Part shown: in pieces, positions 34,893-47,670 of the stretch
How positions within the stretch are numbered: position 1 is the first letter of the stretch
Layout: every line of letters starts with the position of its first letter
Made by a program: the position numbers and the translations under genes
Source of the DNA: Thinopyrum elongatum
Lineage: Eukaryota > Streptophyta > Magnoliopsida > Poales > Poaceae
Direction of reading: 5' to 3'
DNA: 64,000 nucleotides
Assembly (NCBI GenBank): GCA_011799875.1
Contig: JAAAXO010000119.1
Coordinates: 244,380-308,379 of the forward strand
The notes under the pieces: generated by a model
Told to the model about the DNA's origin: nothing
What the model saw: the letters and a program-made list of their open reading frames with translations, nothing else
Database searches by the model: none

Positions 34893-37130
34893 TATAGGAG
34901 ATATGCCTAGAGGCAATAATATGTTTATTAATTATGTCCCCTGGTTTCATAATTAAGGTATGTTTCCATGCATAACTGCTATGGTTCTCCCGGGTCTGCA
35001 ATAAAACGAGGCTTGGAGGAAGACTCATATGCACATGTGGATAAACCGTAAAATGTATTCCTAGTCCAGCCTCTATACTGGCTCAAGTGTGCAATGATGG
35101 TTCATGTTTTTCCTGATCAGTGGCATGTCTATGCCAGCAAAACTTTGAGGGCACAATGTTAGAAGAACATTTGTGTTGAATCCGACCCGATTGATGTGTA
35201 TGCTATGAGTTACATTCGTCACAATTATGGTTAATAAATACAGAGATGGTTACCGTTGTCAATGATTCCTTAGACCATGAGAGTATCGAGTTTCTTCATG
35301 CTTGCTTCCTCCTGAACGTCTGGGTTTGTTAACGGTCATCCGTAAATGGGTGGCTATTACGGCGGCTTACGGTTCATGGAACTTATGTCAAGTGACGATA
35401 GCTCGAGATTGGATTTGCCTCCTCCGACGATGGAAATATCTCTGGGCCCTTCTTTCTGTTGTTGTGGTTTACGGTATCCATTCATCGTGCTGGCCAGACA
35501 CTTTGTGATTTGATCCCGGGGATGGCCGGAATCATTTCGGTAACGAGGAAAGAGAAACAATGACCTATAACGATGGGTAACTAGCCAGGTTTAGTTTGGA
35601 TCATCTGATGTGCGGGATTGTTGTCAACGGGAATGGCCCAACATGTCCTCACCTCGGTTATTTGTAACAATGTCGCGAAGCAACAGGAATAGCAAATGGC
35701 AACTGGAGGTTTCAACTCGAATATTCATTCGTGTTGGTATAGGGATCAATAGGGTTCCACGGCTCGATGTTGATCATTGATCGGAGGGGTTCCGTGGTCA
35801 TGTATATACTCAATACTTCACCGAAACCTACTGAGGGGTGCCTACATCTCTTATTGACGCTTACGGGTCTATTGGACGGTTTATCCTCTGCTGGACATAC
35901 TTAGACAGGGAGTCGGAGAGAAAATCACCGAAAAAGTTTCGTACACCGAAAAGTTTCGGACTCGTTGAAAAGTTCCGCATAGAGAGGTCACCGGATGAGT
36001 TCCGGTGAACTGAAAATTATTTGTTTCAGAGGATACCATAAAGTCAAATTAGTTTTAGCACATCCCGATAATTCTTCGAGGGTTGCCAAGAATCATTCTG
36101 AGAAACTTTTTGGGTATTTCTCGGACAAGAAAAAGCACTCGAAATGTTCCGGAGCTGGGCCGGAACCAACTTCAGATGCTTTTTCGCATATGAAAATCAT
36201 AATCTGAATTGTTCCATCCCACAGTTGGGGAAAATTATTTTATGGGTACTGGAAATGTTCTAAGCCCAATAAAATTTTCAGTTCGAATGGACACTGAAAA
36301 ATGTCATCTGTGAATAGTGAAAGTGCTTTTTGGTTTACTTTTGGAAAGCCCTTGTTTGGGCCTTTATCCCAAAAGATAATCAGGGCTGACATGCGGATTG
36401 GATGCTCTGGCCCCCCCAAGATGTTGGCCGGCACAACTTGGGGCTTCACCCATGTAGCGCCCTCTTGTTCCTTGGTTTCACCTTTATGCCCTTGGTGTAA
36501 GGAACTTCATTCATGTACTTTTTGTGTTTTATTGTAAAACACCCTATCCCCTTTGGGATTTCCTATAATAGAGGTGGAGGGCAGCCCTCCCACACTCCTG
36601 TCTCTCTCACATACACATGCCATGCAATGATCTGCCTTCTCTCTCCCTCCCCGCGAAATAGTTTCGTAGAGCCAAAGGCTGTCTGGGTTTCCGGGGGAAC
36701 TAGTTTTCTGGACTGCGAAGCCCCTGCCGGATAGAATTGACATCTATGGTGCAACTCGTAGAGAGGTCCATATTTTGGATCTAGTGCCCGAGGTTGCTTT
36801 CGAGAGTTCCTCCCGAGGGCTTCAAGTTACGGTCCGAGTTCTGTTAGTCATCCAAAGGGCTGTCCGCGACGACCGTCGGGGGACTGTCCACCCCTCCCGG
36901 AGGGCTGTCCGAGTGGCGGAATGAGGTATACATCCTCGCTTTTTTGAGGTTGTCAATCCTAGCTGGGGATATCACCGCCGATCATCATCGACTCTACTCT
37001 CCCTTCCGCTGCGCTATAGTCGGTAACGCGCAAATGATTACACCTTGTATGGCAGTCTCCATAGTGGTCCTAGGCTGGTGCGTGGTCGAATTTTTTTTTT
37101 TTTTGTTTTTCTAGACTGCGGTTACCTACA
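34893..37130 (+). mobile_element. copia LTR, block copy 3
   Basis: A full-length LTR identical to 17299-19536, with the TATA-like box at about 36564 and the T14 run just before its 3' end. Confidence 0.8.
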
Positions 37131-38721
37131 CACGTGTGACGGGAGCGTGCGAGTATCTGTGTGTTACTACTGATGGGTAGGTTAGATGGCGAATCCGCGG
37201 GCGCAGGCTCCCGGAAGGTCGAGACGCTTTTGAACCGCTCCTGTCCTGTGTTCGCTCCCACTGGTCCTATTAATTGCGCTTGCTATTATTTTTTTATTTC
37301 TTTTTCCCGATGTTTTAGGGGTTAGCTCTTTCTTTGCTTTGATTTTTTCTTGTGTTCTTATTTGTGTTTGGTCCATCCGACTGCCGCCTGCCATAATAGG
37401 CGGCCGCACCCCCGTTCCACAGTGGTCACCAATTGTCTGGACTCTGGAGTGTATGACGATGCCGCTGAGCGCACCATCGAAGGGAGTGGCTACGCCGTGG
37501 CCTGTTGAAGCACCCGCGGCAACGGTGAAGCTGGGCACAGAGGTTTCCGTCGCGGCCCTAGACGAGGTCTCGCACGGGCAGCAAGCACGACCTTGACTTT
37601 TGTCGGCGCCGTCGTGCCCCCCAGCCGGAGCCGGAGGTCAACAACAACTCCGGCAACGCTGCGACGCCGACGGAAAACCGGTTAGTCATCTTATCCCATC
37701 TATATACCGCAATGTTATCCGTATAGAGTTAGTGATTATTTGTTTGTTTCTGTAAATATGATTTTTTGCTAATAATCCGACTAGGTTAGCTTGCGTGTAA
37801 TAATTTCGTGGCCAGATCTTGAGAATTGATTTTGAATGGCCTCCATATATATGTTTGTGCCTTTTTTTTTTCCTTTTCTTCCTGATCTGAGAATTGTTTC
37901 GATGTCCTACATGTTTTAATGCCATTTTTTTCTTTCAGATTGGTATGTCACAGATGAGGGGCTCCCCGGCCAGCGGCCGCCGCCGATGTATACTCTTGGC
38001 CCGGCTGTGTCGGCCATAATCGCCGCCCCCTTGACCTGGGAACCAGTAGTGAATCTCCGGCGGACCGCATCATCTGATCTCCCGGACGGCATCCTTGGGG
38101 AATCATCTCCTTTCCCCACCAAGGATGGCTGCCACAACACACAAGTCCCCCGCATCTTCTCCCGGTGTCGCACTCTTGTGCGCCCGCGCCTCTTAATCTC
38201 CGACTGTCGTCACCTAGCTCTCCATAGAATTCTAACCTCCCTGGAGCCATCAATCTCCTCCCACCTTCTCCTCCCACCAGGGCTTCGTTCAACACATCTG
38301 CATCCCCGGCATGCTCCACCTTACTGGACATACCCTACTTGGGTGCCGCCTGGCTGACATCCTTCATTCGATAAACTCCAGCCAGCTTGAGTCTTCTACC
38401 ATGACTATGTATGTAACATACATGAACCGATGTTCATCTGTGCCCTCCCACCGATGTCCATCACTTGGTTTTCCTCCCTATCTCCCACCCGCCACCTTTG
38501 CCCAAGTGCCATCTAGCAGACAATCTGTACAAATGCTTTGACTCCCACTTCTAAAACTGCGCTTTATGGTGGTTGATCTCAGAGGCCGCACTGCACAGCC
38601 CCATCCACTCCAGCGCCCTGCCCTGGAGCGCTTGCTGCTTGTTTTTTTCAATGGAAATTCATCTCGCGTTTCTCAAATAAAGTCGCCCCCCTCCTTGTAA
38701 AAAGCTTGGAATTTTGTTTTT
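37131..38721 (+). pseudogene. gene-like fragment, block copy 3
   Basis: Identical to 19537-21127, with the putative intron at 37681-37938 and the AATAAA at 38676. Function unknown. Confidence 0.3.
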
Positions 38722-39081
38722 ATGGACATGATTCTCATCTCGGAAGATGCCCCTTTCACTCAAAAAGGATTTTTTTGCTCCTTGTTCTGGTATAGTAAAC
38801 CTTCGCAAATACCTATAGGTCTCTCTTGGCTCCTAACTGGAGAACCTTGGGGTGTTCAATTCGGATCCTTTGATGGTTCAGATGGTGTTTGTCCCCACAC
38901 CTATGTATGTACTGTATATAATATCACGTTAAACTTTTGTAATCTTCCCTTTTTTCATTTGGTCTCTAAGTTAAGTATCATCTTGGAGTACACTTTTGGT
39001 ACTAATATTATGTTCTATGCTCATGAAAAGCTTGTCCATCCTATCCAGTGGTGGTGGATTGCTGTCAAGACCCCTTACTAA
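38722..39081 (+). CDS. orphan ORF of 119 codons, block copy 3
   Basis: The third identical copy of the frame at 21128-21487. The same doubts about coding apply. Confidence 0.2.
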   Translation: MDMILISEDAPFTQKGFFCSLFWYSKPSQIPIGLSWLLTGEPWGVQFGSFDGSDGVCPHTYVCTVYNITLNFCNLPFFHLVSKLSIILEYTFGTNIMFYAHEKLVHPIQWWWIAVKTPY

Positions 39082-39579
39082 TCATATGTGGTGTTTGATT
39101 CTGAACACGATTGTTGGCTTTCTGCAATGCTTTTCCATGTCTGGGAATTTGTATTCATGTTGATGATTTCACGCACATTGAACCCATCTTAGTACTAAAT
39201 TAATCGTTCGCTATCACTCTTCAACTAAATCTTTTTAGACATTAAAACTGTTTTCAAATCTTCATCTCTATTAGGCACAACCATGGAGAAAAAGGTAATA
39301 CACCATCGATTGTTCAAGAAGCACCGAGTTTCTCAGATCTCATGACATTCGTTTGAAGACATGAACACTGGAAGGGATAGGCATCCAACAATGTCAAAAC
39401 ACGAGCTGGGGTCACATGCGGCAGGTGAATGCGAGGGCACTATTGTCCGTGAGATTAAGTTTTTGAAAGAAATTTCTTACGGCTGCAAGTGTTTGAACAA
39501 CTAAAAAGAAGTTTCAGGTGGACCTACGGGGCCTTCCTGATCGTGCTCGGATTCGGTAGTAAGGTTTTCGTTGCCTTTG

Positions 39580-40865
39580 TCAGACTGGGTATGATAGGGG
39601 GTGTCCGGATTTTGGGTGGGGAGGAGGATGGTGGTTTGGGAGTTCGAGTTCTTCCGTTTGTTTTTTAATGGGTTGGCTGAACGAGGTCGGGATGTTAATG
39701 GGGAAAGAGGAGGGGGGTTGGATGGTGCGGAAGCCGAGCCTTTGGAGGAAGAAAGAACTAAGTGGCGGTCGGAAAAAGGAAAAGAGAGTGGTTTCGGGAG
39801 GAGGATGGTGGGTGGTAGGGTATAAGGGGGGAGGGTGACCGTGATCGGGGAGAAGAGAGGTAGAGTCAGATTTCGAGAGTGGTGAAAGGGAAGGGTGTGG
39901 GCAAAGGTGAGAGAGCGGGAGTGATGGGTTTTTATGTAGTATGGAAGTGTAATGGTGGAGTATGCGATGGTGTTGTGCGGGTTTAGTGGGAAGGTTCGTG
40001 GGGGTGGTAGTGGAGAAGGTGGTAGAAGGAGACATGTTTTGGTGGGATATTTAAGGTATTATATGCAGGCGGAATGGAGGGGAGAGGAGTAGGTAGGGAG
40101 GATATAGAGGAGTTGAGCGTGGGGAACAGTGGGGAACATATGAGGGTGGAATGGTGAAGTTAAAAGGAGGGGGGGGAGGTGGTAGCTGGGTTGGTGTCAG
40201 ACGCGGGTGGGAGGTAGAAGAGGATGATGACGAGGGGTGTGAAGAAGTGTAGAGTTCGGGTGGGTAGAGGGGGGAAGTGAGGAGTCTGGGGTAGCGGTGG
40301 GAGGTGGGGTGAGTTAGAGGAGGGGGGGCGTGAGAGGGGGAGGGGGGTAAGAGGGAGTTTTATTGGAGGGCAGCATGAGGAAGTTGACGGGGAAGAGGGG
40401 ACAGGGGGATGGATACTTGGGAAGGGAAGTGGTTCGGATGAGGGGGAGGTGTGGCGATAATGGGGGGTAGGTCTGGGAAACTCGGGGTTTGTCCTCTTGT
40501 TATGGACATTGAGGGAAAAACTGAGGGGACCCGTCATTGGGAGGGGATAGCGGGGTGCGTATGGGTTTAAGGTATGTGCTATGGCGAAGAATGGAGTTAA
40601 GCTGATGGGGAGCGGAGGGGGAGCGAGTGAGGCAGGGGAATGAGAATTTGCTGGGAGAGAAAGGGCGGTTAGTTAGTTAGGGGGCGGGTTGTGGTAGTTA
40701 GATGGCAGTTGTGCTTAGATTGGAGGATGGGTGTGCTGGTGAGGGAAGTGAGAGGTGTGGTGGTAGGTAGAGGAAAACGGGAGGAAGAGGCTAAGGTGGG
40801 GAGGAAGGGGGTTAGAGTTGAGGTCGGAAACTAAAGCGTAGGGGTAGGGGGAGGTGGAAAGATAT
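39580..40865 (+). repeat. G-rich, C-poor tract, block copy 3
   Basis: Identical to 21986-23271 in composition and sequence where compared. It ends at gaaagatat, directly against satellite. Confidence 0.75.
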
Positions 40866-43800
40866 GAAAAAGGAATGATAAATGCTCCGACTGGAGCGGT
40901 TTAGGAACAGCTGGAAGGCTCTAGGGAATAAAGATGGAATGATTTCTAATTTTTAGTCCGTATGATTTGAAATACGTCACCAAAAACCCCGAGAAAGCGT
41001 TCCTGGAAATCTCGGCACAAAAAGGAGTTTAGTAATTCTAAGGGACTACAGATGAAAAACAAAAGTGTTGGCAGTTAAAGTTTGAGATTCGATGGTGCCG
41101 TAAATCCTTTTGGTTCATCAGGTGTTACAGCCACACCCATGGATAGCTAGAATAGTGTGCTAGGCTCGACTAGAGAAGAAACAGGGAACAACTGATGAAA
41201 GAATTGATCATACCGAGGGAATTCACCAGAAAAAAAGAATGATAACGTGCTCCGACTGGAGCGGTTTAGGAACAGCTGGAAGGCTCTAGGGGAATAAAGA
41301 TGGAATGATTTAATTTTTTAGGTCCGTATGATTTGAAATACGTGCACACAAACCCGGAAAGCGTTCCTGGAATCTCGGCCACAAAAAGAGTTTAGTAATT
41401 CTAAAAGGGACTAACATGAAAAACAAAGTTTTGGCAGTTAAAGTTTGAGATTCGATGGTGCCGTAGATCCTTTGGTCATCAGGTGTTAAGCCACACCATG
41501 GATAGCTGAATAGTGTGCTAGGCTCAACTAGAGAAGAAACAGGGAACAACTGATGAAAGAATGATCTACAGAGGAAATTCACCAGAACTAAGAATGATAA
41601 CGTGCTCCGACTGGAGCGTTTTAGGAACAGCTGGAAGGTCTAGGGAATAAAGATGAATGATTCTAATTTTTAGGTCCGTATGATTTGAAATACGTGCACA
41701 CAAACCCGAGAAAGCTTTTCTGGAAATCTCGCACAAAAAAGGACGTTTAGTAATTTAAAAGGGACTAAGAAAAACAAAAGTTTTGGCAGTTAAAGTTTGA
41801 GATTCGATGGTGCCGAATCCGTTTGTCATCAGGTGTTATGAGCCACACCCATGGATAGCTAGAATAGTGTGCAGCTCAACTAGAGAAAGAACGGGAACAA
41901 ACTGTGATGAAAGATGATCATACCGAGGGAATTCACACAGAACTAACAAAATGATAACGTGCTCCGACTGGAGCGGTTTAGGAACAGCTGGAAGGCTCTA
42001 AAGATGGAATGATTTCTAATTTTTAGGTCCTATGATTTGAAATCGTGCACACAAACCCCGAGAAAGCGCTCTGGAAATATCGGCACAAAAAGGACGTAGT
42101 AATTCTAAAAGGGACTACATGATGAAAAACAAAAGTGTTGGCAGTTAAAGTTTGAGATTCATGGTGCCGTAATCCGTTTGGTCATCAGGTGTTACGAGCC
42201 ACACCCATGGATAGCTAGAATAGTGTGCTAGGCTCAGACAGAGAAGAAACGGGGAACAAACTGATGAAAGAATTATCATACCGAGGGAATTCACTCGAAC
42301 TAACAAGAATGATAACTGCTCTGACTGGAGCGGTTTAGGAACAGCTGGAAGGCTCTAGGAATAAAGATGGAATGATTTCTAATTTTTAGGTCCGTATGAT
42401 TTGAAATACGCACACAACCCGAGAAACGTTCCTGAAATCTCGCACAAAAAGACGTTTAGTAATTCTAAAGGGACTACAGATGAAAAACAAAAGTTTGGCA
42501 GTTAAAGTTTAATTCGATGGCCGTAATCCGTTTGGTCATCAGGTGTTACGAGCCACACCCATGGATAGCTAAATAGTGTTCTAGGCTCATACTAGAGAAG
42601 AAACAGGGAAAAACTGATGAAGAATGATCATACCGAGGGAATTCCCTCAGAACTAGAATGAAACGTGCTCCACGGAGCGTTTTAGGAACAGCTGGAAGGC
42701 TCTAGGGAATAAAGATGGAATGATTTCTAATTTTTGGTCGTATGATGGAAATACTTGCACACAAACCCCGAGAAAGCGTTCCTGGAAATCTCGCACAAAA
42801 AAGGACGTTTAGTAATCTAAAAGGGACTACATGATGAAAACAAGTGTTGGCAGTTAAAGTTTGAGATTCGATGGTGCCGTAAATCCGTTTGGTCATCAGG
42901 TGTTTACGACCACACCATGGATAGCTAGAATAGTGTGCTAGCTCAACTAGAGAAGAAACGGGAACAAACTGATGAAAGAATTATCATACCGAGGGAATTC
43001 ATCAGAACTAACAAGAATGATAACGTGCTCCGACTGGAGCGGTTTAGGAACAGCTGGAAGGCTCTAGGGGAATAAAGTGGAATGATTTCTAATTTTTAGG
43101 TCCGTATGATTTGAAATACGTGCACACAAACCCCGAGAAAGCGTTCCTGAAATCTCGCACAAAAAGGCCGTTTAGAATTCTAAAAGGGACTACATGATGA
43201 AAAACAAGTGTTGGCATTAAAGTTTGAGATTCGATGGTGCCGTAATCGTTTGTTCATCAGGGTTACGAGCCACACCCATGGATACTAGAATAGTGTGCTA
43301 GGCTCAGACTAGAGAAGAAAAGGGAACAAACTGATGAAAGAATATCATACCGAGGGAATTCACTCAGAACTAACAAGAATGATAACGTGCTCCGACTGGA
43401 GCGGTTTAGGAAGCTGGAAGCTCTGGGGAATAAAGATGAATGATTCTAATTTTTATCCGTATATTTGAAATCACTGCACACAACCCCGAGAAATCGTCCT
43501 GGAAATCTCGCACAAAAAAGGACGTTTAGTAATTCTAAAAGGGACTACATGATGAAAAACAAAAGTGTGGCAGTTAAAGTTTGAGATTCGATGGTGCCGT
43601 AAATCCGTTTGGTCATCAGTGTTACAGCCACACCCATGGATAGCTAGAATAGTGTGCTAGGCTCAACTAAGAGAAGAACGGGGAACAAATTGATGAAAGA
43701 ATATCATACCGAGGGAATTCACTCAGAACTAACAAGAATGATAACGTGCTCCAACTGGAGCGGTTTAGGAACAGCTGGAAGGCTCTGGGAATAAGATGGA

Positions 43801-45860
43801 ATGATTTCTAATTTTAAGGTCCTTATGATTTGAATACATGCACACAAACCCCGAGAAAGCATTCGTGGAAATTTGGCACAAAAAGGATTTTAGAATTCTA
43901 AAAGGGACTACATGATGAAAACAAAAGTGTTGGCAGTTAAAGTTTGAGATTCGAGGTGCCATAATCCGTTTGGTCATCAGTGTTACGACCCACACCCAGA
44001 TAGCTAAAAGTGTGTCTAGGCTCAGACTAGAGAAGAAACGGGGAACAAACTGATGAAAGAATTATCATAGGGAATTCACTAAGAACTAACAAGAATGATA
44101 ACGGGCTCCGACTGGAGCGGTTTAGGAACTGCTGGAAGCTCTAGGGAATAAAGATGGAATGATTTCTAATTTTTCGGTCCGTATGGTTTGTAATTTTGGC
44201 AGTTAAAGTTTGAGATTCGATGGTGCCTAAATCTGTTTGGTCATCAGGTGTAGAGCCACACCCATGATAGCTAGATAGTGTGCTAGGCTCACTAGAGAAG
44301 AAACGGGACACAACTGATGAAAGAATATCATACCGAAGGAATTCACTCAGAACTAACAAAATGATAAGTGCTCCGACTGGAGGGGTTTAGGAACAGCTGG
44401 AAGGCTCTAGGGGAATAAAATGGAATGATTTCTAATTTTAGGTCGTATGATTTGAAATACGTGCACACAACCCCGAGAAAGCGCTCCTGGAAATCTCGGC
44501 ACAAAAAAGGACGTTTAGTAATTCTAAAAGGACACATGATGAAAAACAAAAGTGTTGCAGTTAAAGTTTGAATTCGATGGGGCGTAAAATCCGTTTGGTC
44601 ATCAGGTGTTATGACCACACCCATGGATAGCTAGAATAGTGTGCTAGGCTCAGACTAGAGAAAAACGGAACAACTATGAAAAATTATCATACCGAGGGAA
44701 TTCACTCAGAACTAACAGATTATAAGTGCTCCGACTGGAGCGGTTGAGGAACAGCTGGAAGGCTCTAGGGGAATAAAGATGGAATGATTTCTAATTTTTA
44801 GGTCGTATGTTTGAAATAGTGCGCAAAACCCCGAGAAAGCTTCCTGGAAATCCGGCACAAAAAAGGACGTTTAGTATTCAAAAGACTACAGAATGAAAAC
44901 AAAAGTTTTGCAGTTAAAGTTTGAGATTCGATGGTGCCGTAGAATCCGTTTGGTTATCATGTGTTACGAGCCACACCCATGGATAGCTAGAATAGTGTGC
45001 TAGGCTCAGACTAGAGAAGAAACAGGAACAAACTGATGAAAGAATGATCTACCGAGGGAATTCACTCAGAATCAACAAGATGATAACGTGTCCGACTGGA
45101 CGGTTTAGGAACGCTGGAGGCTCTAGGGGAATAAAGATGGAATGATTTTCTAATTTTTAGGTCCGTATGATTTGAAATACGTGCACACAACCTCGAGAAA
45201 GCTTTCTGGAAATCTCGGCACAAAAAAGACGTTTAGTAATTCTAAAAGGGACTACATGATGAAAAACAAAAGTGTTGGCATTAAAGTTTGAGATTCGATG
45301 GTGCCGTAAATCCGTTTGTCTCAGGTGTTAGAGCCACACCATGGATAGCTAGAATAGTCTGCTAGCTCAGATAGAGAAGAAACAGGGAACAAAACTGATG
45401 AAAGAATTATCATACCGAGGGAATTCACTCAGAACTAACAAGAATGATAACGTGCTCCACTGGAGCGGTTTAGGAACAGCTGGAAGGCTCTAGGGGAAAA
45501 AGATGGAATGATTTCTATTTTTAGGTCCGTATGATTTGAAATACGTGCACACAAACCCCGAGAACATCCTCGAAATCTCGGCACAAAAAAGGACTTTAGT
45601 ATTCTAAAAGGCTACATGATGAAAAACAATGTGTTGGCAGTTAAAGTTTGAGATTCGATGGTGCCGTAAATCCGTTTGGTCATCAGGTGTTACGAGCCAC
45701 ACCAATGGATAGCTAAATAGTGTGCTAGGCTCAGACTAGAGAAGAAACGGGGAACAACTGATGAAAGAATTATCATACCGAGGGAATTCACTCAGAACTA
45801 ACAAGAATGATAACGTGCTCGCACTAGAGCGGTTTAGGAACAGCTGGAAGGCTCTAGGGT
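40866..45860 (+). repeat. satellite array, forward, indel-rich
   Basis: It is colinear with 23272-27013 up to about 44438: caccaaaaacccc at 40979, ggctctaaagatgg at about 41993 and a short-class monomer at 44174-44438. It then continues with types found elsewhere (ggttatcatg at about 44953, acctcgag at about 45190). The 3.74 kb of copy 1 flank is represented by only about 3.57 kb here, through scattered single-base losses. It ends at an irregular join, ctctagggtggggaataaag, around 45860. Confidence 0.92.
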
Positions 45861-45891
45861 GGGGAATAAAGATGGAATGATTTCTAATTTT

Positions 45892-47670
45892 AAGGTCCGT
45901 ATGATTTGAAATACGTGCACACAAACCCCGAGAAAGCATTCGTGGAAATATCGGCACAAAAAAGGATGTTTAGTAATTCTAAAAGGGACTACATGATGAA
46001 AAACAAAAGTGTTGGCAGTTAAAGTTTGAGATTCGATGGTGCCATAAATCCGTTTGGTCATCAGGTGTTACGAGCCACACCCATGGATAGCTAGAATAGT
46101 GTGCTAGGCTCAGACTAGAGAAGAAACGGGGAACAAACTGATGAAAGAATTATCATACCGAGGGAATTCACTAAGAACTAACAAGAATGATAACGTGCTC
46201 CGACTGGAGCGGTTTAGGAACTGCTGGAATGCTCTAGGGGAATAAAGATGGAATGATTTCTAATTTTTCGGTCCGTATGGTTTGTATTTTGGCAGTTAAA
46301 GTTTGAGATTCAATGGTGCCGTAGATCCGTTTGGTCATCAGGTGTTACGAGCCACACCCATGGATAGCTAGAATAGTATGCTAGGCTCATACTAGAGAAG
46401 AAACAGGGAACAAACTGATGAAAGAATGATCATACCGAGGGAATTCACTCAGAACTAACAAGAATGATAACGTGCTCCGACTAGAGCGGTTTAGGAACAG
46501 CTGGAAGGCTCTAGGGGAATAAAGATGGAATGATTTCTATTTTTTAGGTCCGTATGATTTGAAATACGTGCACACAAACCCCGAGAAAGCGCTCCTGGAA
46601 ATCCCGGCACAAAAAAGGACGTTTAGTAATTCTAAAAGGGACTACATGATGAAAAACGAAAGTGTTGGCAGTTAAAGTTTGAGATTCGATGGGGCCGTAA
46701 ATCCGTTTGGTCATCAGGTGTTATGAGCCACACCCATGGATAGCTAGAATAGTGTGCTAGGCTCAGACTAGAGAAGAAACGGGGAACAAACTGATGAAAG
46801 AATTATCATACCGAGGGAATTCACTCAGAACTAACAAGAATGATAAAGTGCTCCGACTGGAGCGGTTTAGGAACAGCTGGAAGGCTCTAGGGGAATAAAG
46901 ATGGAATGAATTCTAATTTTTAGGTCCGTATGATTTGATACACGTGCGCACAAACCACGAGAAAGCGTTCCTGGAAATCTCGGCACAAAAAAGGACGTTT
47001 AGTAATTCTAAAAGGGACTACAGAATGAAAAACAAAATTTTGGCAGTTAAAGTTTGAGATTCGATGGTGCCGTAGATCCGTTTGGTTATCAGGTGTTACG
47101 AGCCACACCCATGGATAGCTAGAATAGTGTGCTAGGCTCAGACTAGAGAAGAAACAGGGAACAAACTGATGAAAGAATGATCATACCGAGGGAATTCACT
47201 TAGAACTAACAAGAATGATAACGTGCTCCGACTGGAGCTGTTTAGGAACAGCTGGAAGGCTCTAGGGGAATAAAGATGGAATGATTTCTAATTTTTAGGT
47301 CCGTATGATTTGAAATACGTGCACACAAACCTCGAGAAAGCGTTCCTGGAAACCTCGGCACAAAAAAGGACGTTTAGTAATTCCAAAAGGGACTACATGA
47401 TGAAAAACAAAAGTGTTGGCAGTTAAAGTTTGAGATTCGATGGTGCCGTAAATCCATTTGGTCATCAGGTGTTACGAGCCACACCCATGGATAGCTAGAA
47501 TAGTGTGCTAGGCTCAGACTAGAGAAGAAACGGGGAACAAACTGATGAAAGAATTATCATACCGAGGGAATTCACTCAAACTAACAAGAATGATAACGTG
47601 CTCCAACTGGAGCGGTTTAGGAACAGCTGGAAGGCTCTAGGGGAATTAAGATGGAATGATTTCTAATTTT
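45892..47670 (+). repeat. higher-order repeat unit 1 (K-T-A-B-C, 1779 bp)
   Basis: A pentamer of one K, one 277-bp T and three long monomers. Monomer starts are at 45892, 46268, 46545, about 46920 and about 47297. Confidence 0.8.

Larger units (their letters stand above)
33321..40865 (+). mobile_element. composite block, copy 3 (full length)
   Basis: It matches copy 1 at a constant offset of +17594 over all 7545 bp, with identical open frames and no indel seen. This copy shows the left junction with satellite (cgctctgaat|ttgatgtgcc). The break lies about 55 bp into a monomer, while the right side resumes about 290 bp into a monomer. No short target-site duplication is present. Instead about 1.25 kb of satellite is repeated on both sides. 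Confidence 0.88.

Noticed and set aside
45834..46061. Minus-strand frames of 60-90 codons repeated in the K monomers, with nearly the same product at 13367, 26327, 47646, 49785, 51500 and 52318
   Set aside because: They recur because the satellite recurs. The frame ends within one monomer, is destroyed by single indels in most copies, and has no start context or motif. Not a protein family.
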